From the NCBI GenBank assembly GCA_014381545.1, contig JACNLL010000066.1, positions 1 through 47,552 on the forward strand: DNA of 47,552 bases, written 5' to 3'. Below, one piece after another: positions 29,747 to 38,974 of this stretch. A program made the translations under genes and the position numbers. Position 1 is the first letter of the stretch, and each line of letters begins with the position of its first letter. Below the pieces are notes generated by a model. That model searched no databases, had not been told where the DNA came from, and saw only the letters and a program-made list of their open reading frames with translations. This DNA comes from Candidatus Desulfaltia bathyphila (lineage in GTDB: Bacteria > Desulfobacterota > Desulfobacteria > Desulfobacterales > ETH-SRB1).

Positions 29747-30620
29747 AAAAATGACACCCTGATGGATAATTAAGAGCTGACGGCACCTGGCCCGGGATTG
29801 CTTTCAATCTACCTTTATCAGCTGAAAGTTTCGGTATGGACTCAAGAAGCGCTATGGTATAAGGATGCGTGGGCTTTGAGAAAATATCGTCCCTATTTCC
29901 TTCCTCGACTACCCTTGAGGCATACATAACCAGCACCCTGTCGCACATTTCCCATATCACTCCCATATCGTGCGTAATAAGCAGTATAGAGGTATGAGAT
30001 CGTCTCATCTCCCTGACCAGCTCGAAAACCTGAGCCTGTATTGTTACATCAAGCGCCGTTGTCGGTTCATCCGCTATGATAATGTCCGGTCCCAGCATCA
30101 AGGCCATAGCAATCATCACCCTTTGCTGCATGCCTCCGGAAAGCTGATAAGGATAAGCAAACATCCTTTCTCTTGGATCAGAGATTTGAACCTTCTCAAG
30201 CCAGGTTTCGGCAATATTCCAGGCGTCTTTTCTGGTTATATTCTTATGCATTAAAATAGTTTCAACCATTTGCCTGCCGATTGTATGCAAGGGTGAAAGG
30301 GCAGACCCTAGTTCCTGAAATATCATGCTTATTGCCCTGCCGCGTATTTTTCTCATCTCTTTACGGTTTAGCTCAAGAAGGTTTTTGCCGTAAAATAAAA
30401 TTTCGCCTGTTTCAATCCTTCCGTAAGGCAAGGGAATAAGGCGGAGTATGCTCAAGGCAGTGACCGATTTTCCGCATCCTGATTCGCCGACCAATCCGAC
30501 AATTTCGTTCCTGTTAATATGAAACGAAACATCATCAACCGCCTTGACAATACCTTCATCTGTTTCAAAGGTAACTGTAATATTTTTTACTTCCAACAAT
30601 TTTAAATCCCTAAATCCCAT
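29637..30620 (-). CDS. Oligopeptide-type ABC transporter ATP-binding protein (OppD-like)
   Basis: GESGCGKSVTALSILRL, SGGMQQRVMIAMALMLGPDIIIADEPTTALD; likely begins a few codons inside the ORF. Confidence 0.93.
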   Translation of the reverse strand: MGFRDLKLLEVKNITVTFETDEGIVKAVDDVSFHINRNEIVGLVGESGCGKSVTALSILRLIPLPYGRIETGEILFYGKNLLELNRKEMRKIRGRAISMIFQELGSALSPLHTIGRQMVETILMHKNITRKDAWNIAETWLEKVQISDPRERMFAYPYQLSGGMQQRVMIAMALMLGPDIIIADEPTTALDVTIQAQVFELVREMRRSHTSILLITHDMGVIWEMCDRVLVMYASRVVEEGNRDDIFSKPTHPYTIALLESIPKLSADKGRLKAIPGQVPSALNYPSGCHFFDRCPDAFDRCRDEKPKLIDLGNGHKAACFLTKNEL

Positions 30621-30717
30621 CCACAGATTACGCCGATTTCCGCAGATTGTGTAAACATTTTGTTCATCTAATCATCCCATTCCAACATTCCAGCATTCCA
30701 GCATTCCTCAATCCCTA

Positions 30718-32334
30718 TCACTCAAGCCTGCTGCATCTCTTCGGGTCATAAGCGTTTCTTATCCCATCACCGACAAATACACCAAGAAGCATAACAACAA
30801 ATAATGCCAAAGACGGATAGAGAATAAGCCACCATGCCCATCTGTATTGCTGGGCCTGGAAGAGAAGCTCTCCCCAGCTTGGAGTAGGCGGGGGAAGCCC
30901 GAATCCTAAATAGTCAAGCGCCGCAAGCGCTCCTATTGCTCCGACAAGAGAAAAAGGGAAAAAAGTTATTACAGGAACCATGGCATTGGGAAGAATATGT
31001 TTAAATATTATCTTATATGATGATATTCCCATGCATTTGGCGGCCTCAACAAATTCTTTTTTGCGCAGGCGGAGAAATTCAGCGCGGATATAATAGGAAA
31101 TTCCTATCCAGTTGAAAAGCCCGTAACAAAATAGAAGTAAAGAAAAACTCCGTCCATAGACCGATCCCATAAGAATCATAATATAAAGAAACGGCAGTGC
31201 GCTCCAGATTTCAATAAGACGCTGGCCTGTTATGTCGATTGCCCCACCATAATATCCCTGAACAGCGCCTGTAATAATCCCCAGGATCATTGAACATGCA
31301 ACAAGCAGCAGGCCGAAAGTAAGCGAAGTTCTCAATCCATAAAGGATTCTGGCTAAAACATCCCTGCCGGCCCCGTCAATCCCCATCAAATGCTCCTTAA
31401 CCGGCGCAAATGGAAAGCGGATATCATCTTTTTCAAAGCTAATACTGTAAAGCCGGTTTTTAACCTTTAAAATAAAAGGATCAATCGTATGCAAAAATCG
31501 CTGGCTCACCATACTTAGAAGGGTTTTTCTATCTTGAGGTGCAAGAGAGCTCCATATATTCATGCTATTTTGTTTGATTTTGTTTTGAACAGGTTTCAGA
31601 CTTTTGTTAAAAACTATTTTTTTTAGACTTTGATCTTTCGCCTCGGCCTCTCTGAATGTAAGTCTGACACTTTCCGGCGCTCTTTTACGCGAAAAGTATG
31701 TGGACAGAGAAATTACAACTTCCATTCCTTTATTGCCCATTATTCTTGAAGAAATTAATCGTGGCGCATTTTCGTTTGCAAATCGCTTTTCAATCCCCTG
31801 CCTTATGTTTTCCGTGATGCTGTAATATTCGGGAAGAAGAACCCTTTTTGTCTGCCTGTCTTTCATGTTGATAAAAAAGCCGAATGAAGCAGATCTAACA
31901 ATTGAATAATCCCTTCTAATGTTAACGGTTCCAATCCTTGGTATTTGGGTAAAGACAAGTGTAACATTGTCTGAAACCGCAATCGATTTTGGATCAATGC
32001 TTTCAAAGGGACTAAATGGAACCAGGGGAAAGATCATAAAATTTCCGGCATCTTTTCTAAATGCTGCGCTGTTATTTATGCTTTTGTAATCCGGCCTTGT
32101 TTTTTTATTATTTCCGGCAAACAGGTCTTCCGGATAAAACTTAACTGCCGGAAAATATGATTTTCCATTAAACCTGACATACAAAGGGATATCGTTGCAT
32201 ATAAGTTCGGAACAAAGACTGACCATATAAAGAATAACCAATATCCCCAATGAAATATAAGCGCGCTTTATCTCCTTAAAACGCAATATTCTCATTCTCG
32301 TTATCGGGTTTTTAAATATTTTGTAATTTAGCAT
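30718..32334 (-). CDS. YejE-like ABC transporter permease with long N-terminal extension
   Basis: LMGIDGAGRDVLARILYGLRTSL; AAKCMGISSYKIIFKHILPNAMVP; FGLPPPTPSWGELL. Confidence 0.92.
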   Translation of the reverse strand: MLNYKIFKNPITRMRILRFKEIKRAYISLGILVILYMVSLCSELICNDIPLYVRFNGKSYFPAVKFYPEDLFAGNNKKTRPDYKSINNSAAFRKDAGNFMIFPLVPFSPFESIDPKSIAVSDNVTLVFTQIPRIGTVNIRRDYSIVRSASFGFFINMKDRQTKRVLLPEYYSITENIRQGIEKRFANENAPRLISSRIMGNKGMEVVISLSTYFSRKRAPESVRLTFREAEAKDQSLKKIVFNKSLKPVQNKIKQNSMNIWSSLAPQDRKTLLSMVSQRFLHTIDPFILKVKNRLYSISFEKDDIRFPFAPVKEHLMGIDGAGRDVLARILYGLRTSLTFGLLLVACSMILGIITGAVQGYYGGAIDITGQRLIEIWSALPFLYIMILMGSVYGRSFSLLLFCYGLFNWIGISYYIRAEFLRLRKKEFVEAAKCMGISSYKIIFKHILPNAMVPVITFFPFSLVGAIGALAALDYLGFGLPPPTPSWGELLFQAQQYRWAWWLILYPSLALFVVMLLGVFVGDGIRNAYDPKRCSRLE

Positions 32335-32582
32335 TCTATTTGAAATCGAGTTTCAGGTGTGATCAGATTTAAAGCAGGAAATTGTTTGAATGAATTAGAA
32401 ATCGTTAAGAAAGAACCTGACACAAAATGTTATTTTTGCCTAACTCTTTGTTTAAGCTACCACTATTTCTTTATATTTATGGCTGGTTCTTTCTTTAGGA
32501 TTTCTTATTCGTGAGTTTTTCCTGGTTTAAATTTGATTATACCTGAAACGCATTTATTTACAAAAACCTAAAATGTTACAGC
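32322..32582. repeat. Long imperfect palindromic element, family 3 copy 1
   Basis: Arms CAGGTGTGATCAGATTTAAAGCAGGAAA (32354 on) and TTTTTCCTGGTTTAAATTTGATTATACCTG; inner GAAAGAACC/GGTTCTTTC; outer end TAAAATGTTACAG. Confidence 0.75.
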
Positions 32583-32619
32583 CTGTTAAACATTGCCACC
32601 AATTGTTAATTCCCTTAAA

Positions 32620-33663
32620 TCAGCTTTTCTGAAATGTTATTCGGGGATCTATAAGAACATATAAAAAATCTGAAAGAATATTTCCAACAAGGCCAAGAAC
32701 AGAGGTAAGTGAAAGGATGCCCATGAAAACAGGATAATCACGGCCCACTATCGCCTCAAGGCTTAATCTGCCCATCCCTGGTATTTCAAAAACCTGTTCG
32801 ATAATCACCGATCCGGCAAACATAACGGTTAAAATAGAGCCTAATCCGGTTGCTATGGGTATTAAAGAATTGCGCAAAGCATGTCCCCAAATAGCCCTGT
32901 TAAAACTTCCCCCTTTTGCAAGGACTGTTCTTACATAGTCTTTACTTATCTGCTCAAGAAGAGAATTCTTCATCAAAAGGGTTAAAACAGCAAAGTTTCC
33001 TATGACGTAACACAGAACCGGAAGAAACATATGCCTGAAGATATCCTTTGTCTGTTCCCAGAATGTCATACTGGCAAAGTTATCAGAATAAAACCCGGAT
33101 ACAGGGAAAAAATCCCATAAGCCATCCACGGTTCCGCAAAAAAACATCTTCAGAACCATTCCAAATGCAAAGGCCGGAACAGCATATCCGACAAAAACAA
33201 TGACACTCGATCCAAGATCAAACATCCTGTTGTGTTTGAGAGCCTTTATTATGCCAAGCGGGATGCATACAAGATAGGATAAAACAAAACCGGTTATTCC
33301 AAAGACAAGCGAAACCTTAAATCGCTGGCTTATGAGCTGCCATGCGGTTTTATTGGGGAATTTGTATGATTCCATTTTCATGCCGAGCCTGTCGGTCACA
33401 AGCCATTTCCAGTATCGCTTGTGAAACGGTTTATCAAAGCCAAAATGCGCCTCTATGGCTTTTCTCTGCTGCTCGGAAATAGATGCGCCGGCCTCGACTC
33501 CCCTGCCCGATTCTCCGGCGCCTATACCTTTCATTTGCATTATAACCTGTTCTACAGGCCCGCCAGGTACAAACTGGATAAGACCAAAACACAAAATCGT
33601 AATTCCAATAAATGTTGGAATCACAAGAATAAACCGCCTGATAAAATAGTCCATCCGTTCCAT
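32620..33663 (-). CDS. YejB-like ABC transporter permease
   Basis: MDYFIRRFILVIPTFIGITILCFGLIQFVPGGPVEQ; EIPGMGRLSLEAIVGRDYPV. Confidence 0.94.
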   Translation of the reverse strand: MERMDYFIRRFILVIPTFIGITILCFGLIQFVPGGPVEQVIMQMKGIGAGESGRGVEAGASISEQQRKAIEAHFGFDKPFHKRYWKWLVTDRLGMKMESYKFPNKTAWQLISQRFKVSLVFGITGFVLSYLVCIPLGIIKALKHNRMFDLGSSVIVFVGYAVPAFAFGMVLKMFFCGTVDGLWDFFPVSGFYSDNFASMTFWEQTKDIFRHMFLPVLCYVIGNFAVLTLLMKNSLLEQISKDYVRTVLAKGGSFNRAIWGHALRNSLIPIATGLGSILTVMFAGSVIIEQVFEIPGMGRLSLEAIVGRDYPVFMGILSLTSVLGLVGNILSDFLYVLIDPRITFQKS

Positions 33664-33676
33664 AATCTAATATCCT

Positions 33677-33839
33677 TGATGGCGTCGTAAAAAGTCCCAT
33701 CTACTGTGTTGTAGTATTTTTTCAGACCCTCGACATACTATGTGTATGCCTTCGGTCCTGAAAAACTACTACGCCTTGTATATGAACCTTTTTACTTAGC
33801 CATCTACAGTTAAATTCGTGATTTTTTACGATACCATCA
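33677..33839. repeat. Family 1 MITE-like element copy b
   Basis: TGATGGCGTCGTAAAAAGTC ... ATTTTTTACGATACCATCA; inner palindrome GTAGTATTTTTTCAG.../...CTGAAAAACTACTAC. Confidence 0.85.
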
Positions 33840-34003
33840 TACATTATAACCGGTATCTTTTCAAGGTATTGGAACTATATGCTCCCTGCCCCCCAATATC
33901 AACCAGATGTAATTTTATAAATTTATTGACGGATGCAGCAGCGCCATACTATTTACGACACCAACTCGGCTTTTCTAACTATAGAAATAAAATAAAGAAA
34001 AAC

Positions 34004-34275
34004 GTATCAATTTAGCCTTTTGAAACAAATCGATTTTAAACAAGCTGCAGGTATGATTAAATTTTATACTGAAAACTGTTTGAGTAGATTATGGATCGTT
34101 ATGAAAGAACCATAATCGATTTGATTTAAAGATAAAAAATTTCCTTAAAAACAAAAACCTTTATTAATTGCCTGGGCAGGTTCTTTCATTACGAGCCGTT
34201 ATCTACGAGTTTTTTCAGTAAAAAATTTAATTATAGCTGAAGCGGTTATATTTTCAAAAAGCTAAAATGTTACAG
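34004..34275. repeat. Long imperfect palindromic element, family 3 copy 2
   Basis: Same layout as copy 1: CAGGTATGATTAAATT, GAAAGAACC / GGTTCTTTC, TTTAATTATAGCTG, TAAAATGTTACAG. Confidence 0.75.
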
Positions 34276-34306
34276 AAAAACAACAAGATGGCTTTGGAGA
34301 TATTAA

Positions 34307-34518
34307 ATGAAACCAGGAAAGATAATTAATGATGACAATATTATCAGGCATATACTTATAAATGCCCGAACTATTGCTGTTGTGGGGTTAAGCCCAAGCT
34401 TTTCTGGATGCAACTTGGTGTTGAGAATCAGGAGGCTGCGGAGCTTTTAGCAAAAGCCGGTATTGATGTTGTAATGAATCGATGTATAATGGTGGAACAT
34501 GACAGGCTCTGCAGGTAA
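34307..34518 (+). pseudogene. CoA-binding (YccU-like) protein remnant with internal deletion and frameshift
   Basis: Frame 1 IIRHILINARTIAVVGLSP; shifted frame FWMQLGVENQEAAELLAKAGIDVVMNRCIMVEHDRL; middle missing. Confidence 0.8.
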
Positions 34519-34726
34519 ACTATCTCCATACAGGGAGAAACGACGCAAAGCAAAAGAAAACGGCTGCCACTGTTGCGGCAAAAACCCGCCTTTTTGCTGG
34601 CAATGCAAATGCGGTTTCAGTATATGTCAGAATTGCATGTATGAAAATGCATGGAGCCTGTCATGCAATGGAATAACCTGGCAATGCCCTGACTGCGAGA
34701 GGCAGAATGGACTTGGCAATCAGTAA
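34499..34726 (+). CDS. Small Cys-rich zinc-binding-like protein
   Basis: CHCCGKNPPFCWQCKCGFSICQNCMYEN...WQCPDCERQ. Confidence 0.65.
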   Translation: MTGSAGKLSPYREKRRKAKENGCHCCGKNPPFCWQCKCGFSICQNCMYENAWSLSCNGITWQCPDCERQNGLGNQ

Positions 34727-34819
34727 AGTGTATTGGAAGGGGTATTGGGTTGCTATTGCTATGAATATCAATTAGAATTAACGGCAAAGTAAAAATAAAA
34801 AATTATATGGAGGCTTATT

Positions 34820-35248
34820 GTGTATTCCAAAATACTTATTCTTCGCTTTCCAAAAACCGTGGTTCATCAGCCGGTAGCATGCAACCTTGTAAAAGAGTAT
34901 AACCTTACCTTTAATATTCTTAATGCTACGATATTGCCCAGAAAAGAGGGCGTCATGGTCCTTGAACTGTCCGGATCAAGAAAAAATTTCAAGGATGGTG
35001 TTAAATATCTCAGATCCCAGGGAGTTAATGTTAAGAATGCATCTCAGGATATGAAACGCAACAATAAAAAATGTATCCACTGCGGAGCATGCACCGCTGT
35101 TTGTCCGACCGGCGCTCTTTCCATTCAACGGCCGGAAATGTCAGTCCTGTTTGATCAGCAAAAATGCAGCGTATGTGAGCTTTGCATACCTGCATGTCTC
35201 ACAAGGGCGATGGAGGTTCGCCCGACAACCAACACATTTTTTACATGA
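34820..35248 (+). CDS. NIL domain / 2x[4Fe-4S] ferredoxin protein (GTG start)
   Basis: NIL-like N-terminus; CIHCGACTAVCPTGAL and CSVCELCIPACLTRAM. Confidence 0.88.
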   Translation: MYSKILILRFPKTVVHQPVACNLVKEYNLTFNILNATILPRKEGVMVLELSGSRKNFKDGVKYLRSQGVNVKNASQDMKRNNKKCIHCGACTAVCPTGALSIQRPEMSVLFDQQKCSVCELCIPACLTRAMEVRPTTNTFFT

Positions 35249-36288
35249 AGCAATTAACAGCAATCGCCATAAGCGGTGGCATAGATTCTCTCGTAGCCGC
35301 TTATCTGTTAAAGAAGCAGGGCCGCAAAGTCATTGGAATTCACTTTACCACCGGATATGAACCTGAACCTGAACCTGTAAATATAATTTCTCATATCGCA
35401 GATAATCTGAATATAAAGATTGAGATCTTAGACTGCCGTAAAGAATTCAAGCAAAAGGTTGTAGATTATTTTATTCAATCCTACCTGACCGGTCAGACTC
35501 CCAATCCATGCATAGTATGCAATCTGTTAATAAAATTTGGAACAGTTCTTGAATTTGCCCGCCGGCTTGGCGCATCCTGCCTTGCCACAGGTCATTATGC
35601 TCAAACAACAAAAGATAAACATGGCAGATTTCACCTTTTAAAAGGGGTTGACCTGAAAAAAGACCAGTCTTATTTTCTTGCTTTTATGTCACAGGAACAG
35701 CTTGCCCATGCCTGTTTTCCGCTCGGCATGATGACAAAGACAGAAGTAATAAAACTGGCAAAGGAGCATGAACTGGATCATTTTATAAAACAGGAGAGCC
35801 AGGACATATGCTTTATTAAGGGGAAAACCTATGGGGACTTCATTGCCCTGCAAAAAAGTTTAATACCGCAGCCAGGTCTTATAGAAGATATTGACGGCAA
35901 CATAATAGGAAAACACAAAGGGCTGCATCTTTTTACCATAGGCCAGAGACGCGGCATAGACCTACCCGCTTCTGAGCCTTATTATGTTGTTAGAATAGAT
36001 AGAAAGCAAAACCGGCTTGTTGTTGGATTTAAAGACAGTTTAATCACATCGGAATGCAGGGTGGCGGGCATAAACTGGATAGATAAAGAACCGACCTCCT
36101 CTGTTAAAGTTTATACACGTTTAAGATACCGCCATAAACCTGCTTTATCCACCCTGTTTCCGGACAGCGGCAATAAGGCAATTGTCAGGTTTGAAAGCCC
36201 TCAATCCGCGATAACTCCTGGTCAGGGAGCAGTATTTTATAACGGCAATAAAGTTCTTGGCGGAGGATGGATCACATCGGGCGAGTAA
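35245..36288 (+). CDS. mnmA: tRNA-specific 2-thiouridylase
   Basis: AISGGIDSLVAAYLL; TPNPCIVCNLLIKFG; ATGHYAQ; QESQDICFI; ATGA overlap with NIL-ferredoxin. Confidence 0.9.
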   Translation: MKQLTAIAISGGIDSLVAAYLLKKQGRKVIGIHFTTGYEPEPEPVNIISHIADNLNIKIEILDCRKEFKQKVVDYFIQSYLTGQTPNPCIVCNLLIKFGTVLEFARRLGASCLATGHYAQTTKDKHGRFHLLKGVDLKKDQSYFLAFMSQEQLAHACFPLGMMTKTEVIKLAKEHELDHFIKQESQDICFIKGKTYGDFIALQKSLIPQPGLIEDIDGNIIGKHKGLHLFTIGQRRGIDLPASEPYYVVRIDRKQNRLVVGFKDSLITSECRVAGINWIDKEPTSSVKVYTRLRYRHKPALSTLFPDSGNKAIVRFESPQSAITPGQGAVFYNGNKVLGGGWITSGE

Positions 36289-36291
36289 TTT

Positions 36292-37620
36292 ATGCCGATA
36301 TTTAATTTCACAACTTTGGGCTGCAAAGTAAACCAGTACGAATCTGAAGCCATAGCTCAATCTTTGGCAGAGAATGGATGGAACGCTGCGCGCAGCAAAG
36401 AAAATGCAGATCTTTGCATAATTAATACATGCGCCGTGACCCAAAAAGCATCCATGCAGTCAAGACAGGCCGTCCGCAAGGCAATTAGATCCAACCCAAA
36501 TGCATGCATAGTTGTTACAGGTTGTTACGCGCAGGTAGAACCTGATGAAATTAAAAAAATAAATGGTGTGCATTATATTATAGGTCATGCTGACAAGCAT
36601 AAAATTCCTGAAATAATTATTGACGGAAAAGAACAGGATTCCCCAACCCCCGAATTCTATCAGTTAACCATCCGGCATGATATTAAACATGAACATAAGT
36701 TCCAGCCAACGCTTGTAATGGGCGCTTCCGGCAACAGGACAAGGCCGCTTCTAAAGATTCAGGATGGATGCGATAATTTCTGCACATATTGCATCGTCCC
36801 TTATGCGCGAGGACGAAGCCGGAGCATGCGCCCGGAAATGGTATTAGAGAATATAAAACAGATTTCCAGATCAGGCTGCCATGAGGTTGTCCTGTCAGGC
36901 ATACACTTAGGCCGCTACGGAATTGATCTTTTGCCTGAAACCAGCCTTGCGGGCCTGCTGAAATCTATTCATGAGGCAAGAATTATTAAGCGTGTGCGCC
37001 TGAGTTCAATAGAGCCCGATGAGCTTAACGACGACATTATAAAAATAGTGGCTGAATCCGATATTTTTTGTCATCATTTTCATACCCCTTTGCAGAGCGG
37101 AGATGATCTTATCTTAAAAAGAATGCACAGGCATTATTCACTGTCTTTTTTCAGAGACATGGTAATTAAAATTCATGAAATGATTCCAGATGCTGCAATA
37201 GGTGTTGATGTTTTAATAGGATTCCCCGGCGAAACCGAGAAGGCCTTTGAAAATACATATTCATTAATAGAACAATTGCCCGTAACCTATCTGCATGTTT
37301 TTCCTTTTTCCGGCCGCAAGGGTACGCCTGCAAACAGTTATCCGGACAAAGTGCCGCCACAGGTGATCAAGGACAGGTGCCTGAAGATGCGAAAAATTGG
37401 AACTAATAAGAAAGTGAAGTTTTACAAAAAATTAGTCGGGGAAAAGGTGGAACTCTTAATAGAAGGCGCACGATCCAGAGCTACAGGCTATTTGAAAGGA
37501 ACAACTTCAAACTATGTTCCTGTTCTTGTAAGTGGTAAAGATAATCTGAAAAATTGTATTGTTCAGGCCAGGATTAATGAATTATGCGGCAGCAGCGCTG
37601 TTCTTGGCAGGATATCATAA
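36292..37620 (+). CDS. mtaB: tRNA threonylcarbamoyladenosine methylthiotransferase MtaB-like
   Basis: TLGCKVNQYESEAI; QDGCDNFCTYCIVPYARGRSRS. Confidence 0.93.
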   Translation: MPIFNFTTLGCKVNQYESEAIAQSLAENGWNAARSKENADLCIINTCAVTQKASMQSRQAVRKAIRSNPNACIVVTGCYAQVEPDEIKKINGVHYIIGHADKHKIPEIIIDGKEQDSPTPEFYQLTIRHDIKHEHKFQPTLVMGASGNRTRPLLKIQDGCDNFCTYCIVPYARGRSRSMRPEMVLENIKQISRSGCHEVVLSGIHLGRYGIDLLPETSLAGLLKSIHEARIIKRVRLSSIEPDELNDDIIKIVAESDIFCHHFHTPLQSGDDLILKRMHRHYSLSFFRDMVIKIHEMIPDAAIGVDVLIGFPGETEKAFENTYSLIEQLPVTYLHVFPFSGRKGTPANSYPDKVPPQVIKDRCLKMRKIGTNKKVKFYKKLVGEKVELLIEGARSRATGYLKGTTSNYVPVLVSGKDNLKNCIVQARINELCGSSAVLGRIS

Positions 37621-37628
37621 TAAAAATA

Positions 37629-37715
37629 TGGTGCCGAAGGGGAGACTCGAACTCCCACAGGCATACACCCACTAGACCCTGAACCTAGCGCGTCTACCAG
37701 TTCCGCCACTTCGGC
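37629..37715 (-). tRNA. tRNA-Leu (anticodon CAG) with encoded CCA
   Basis: Reverse complement GCCGAAGTGGCGGAACTGGTAGACGCGCTAGGTTCAGGGTCTAG...GGGAGTTCGAGTCTCCCCTTCGGCACCA; long variable arm. Confidence 0.96.
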
Positions 37716-37827
37716 ACAAAATTAAAGGATTGATTTAATTAACGAAATAATATAAATATTTTTTTTTCTTATTATTGTCAAGTTCATTTGAATAATATAT
37801 CTATAAAAAATGCGTAAAAAATAAAAT

Positions 37828-38007
37828 TGATGGATTCGCAAAAAGTCGAACATACCCCTTAACCGTCATTCCGGCGAAAGCCGGACACGTAGTGACACGA
37901 AGTGAAGCATCAGCGCTAACCATTAGCGCTATCCAGTAATTTCAGGTAGTTGCAACTACTATGGACTCCGGTTTTCACCGGAGTGACAACTTTTTACGAG
38001 TCCATCA
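37828..38007. repeat. Family 1 MITE-like element copy d
   Basis: TGATGGATTCGCAAAAAGTC ... CTTTTTACGAGTCCATCA with inner CCGGCGAAAGCCGG and ACTCCGGTTTTCACCGGAGT. Confidence 0.8.
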
Positions 38008-38028
38008 TAAATAATTGGATAATATAAA

Positions 38029-38961
38029 ATGGACATTATTGAACATATTGAAAAGATTGACCATCCATACAAAAACGCCGTTATTACCATCGGAAATTTC
38101 GATGGTGTGCATATAGGGCATCAAGCCCTTTTCCATAAGGTGATTGAAAAGGCCGGAGAGCTTGACGGCACATCTATCGTCATGACCTTTGAGCCCCATC
38201 CCATCAGGGTGTTAAAACAAAACAACCATCCACCCCTTATCACTCTGTATGAACAAAAAGCAGAACTCATCGCAAAGGCAGGCATTGATATTCTTATTTG
38301 CATACCCTTTACACTGGAATTCGCCTCAATACCGGCAAAGGAATTTGTAGAGGAAATCCTGGTAAAGCGTATCGGCATGAAAGCCATTATCGTCGGAGAA
38401 GATTATACTTTCGGTAAAAACCGTGAAGGCAACCTTAATTTACTTAAAACATATGGGAAACAGATCGATTTTGAAGTAATCGTTGTCAGGGGAATTCGGA
38501 CATCAAACAATTCAGAAGGTAAAATCAGCAGCACCAGGATACGCGAACTGATCTCGGAAGGAAAAGTTGCTGAATCCCAAAAACTTTTAGGCAGGCATTA
38601 CCAGATAAGGGGCACGGTTATGACCGGGCGAGACAGAGGGGGCAGGCTCCTCGGCTTTCCTACCGCCAATATAAAGCTTTATGATGAACTCAGCCCTAAA
38701 ACCGGTGTCTATGCGGTTACCGTTGAATGCAAGGGAAGTAAATATAAAGGGGTCGCCAATATCGGATACAGCCCGACTTTTGATGACCGCATTTTTACGG
38801 TTGAGGCTCATATCCTCGACTTTAATGATGATATATACGGGCAGAAAATCCGCGTAAACTTTATAAAACGGCTCAGAGATGAAAAAAAGTTTTTAAATAT
38901 TTCAGAATTATCAGATCAGATCAAAAAAGACATCAACAAAGCTCGCAACATCCTTTCCTAA
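38029..38961 (+). CDS. ribF: Bifunctional riboflavin kinase/FAD synthetase
   Basis: TIGNFDGVHIGHQ; FTFGKNREGN; GRDRGGRLLGFPTANI. Confidence 0.95.
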   Translation: MDIIEHIEKIDHPYKNAVITIGNFDGVHIGHQALFHKVIEKAGELDGTSIVMTFEPHPIRVLKQNNHPPLITLYEQKAELIAKAGIDILICIPFTLEFASIPAKEFVEEILVKRIGMKAIIVGEDYTFGKNREGNLNLLKTYGKQIDFEVIVVRGIRTSNNSEGKISSTRIRELISEGKVAESQKLLGRHYQIRGTVMTGRDRGGRLLGFPTANIKLYDELSPKTGVYAVTVECKGSKYKGVANIGYSPTFDDRIFTVEAHILDFNDDIYGQKIRVNFIKRLRDEKKFLNISELSDQIKKDINKARNILS

Positions 38962-38974
38962 CAACCCGGGGGTT

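Noticed and set aside
28664-30620. Frameshifted single yejF gene
   Set aside because: Both ORFs are complete Opp-type ATPases with full Walker A, signature and C-terminal Cys motifs; normal OppD/OppF pair.
34307-34518. Second UGA or frameshift recoding candidate
   Set aside because: A central segment of the CoA-binding fold is absent, so recoding could not restore a full protein; a deleted pseudogene fits.
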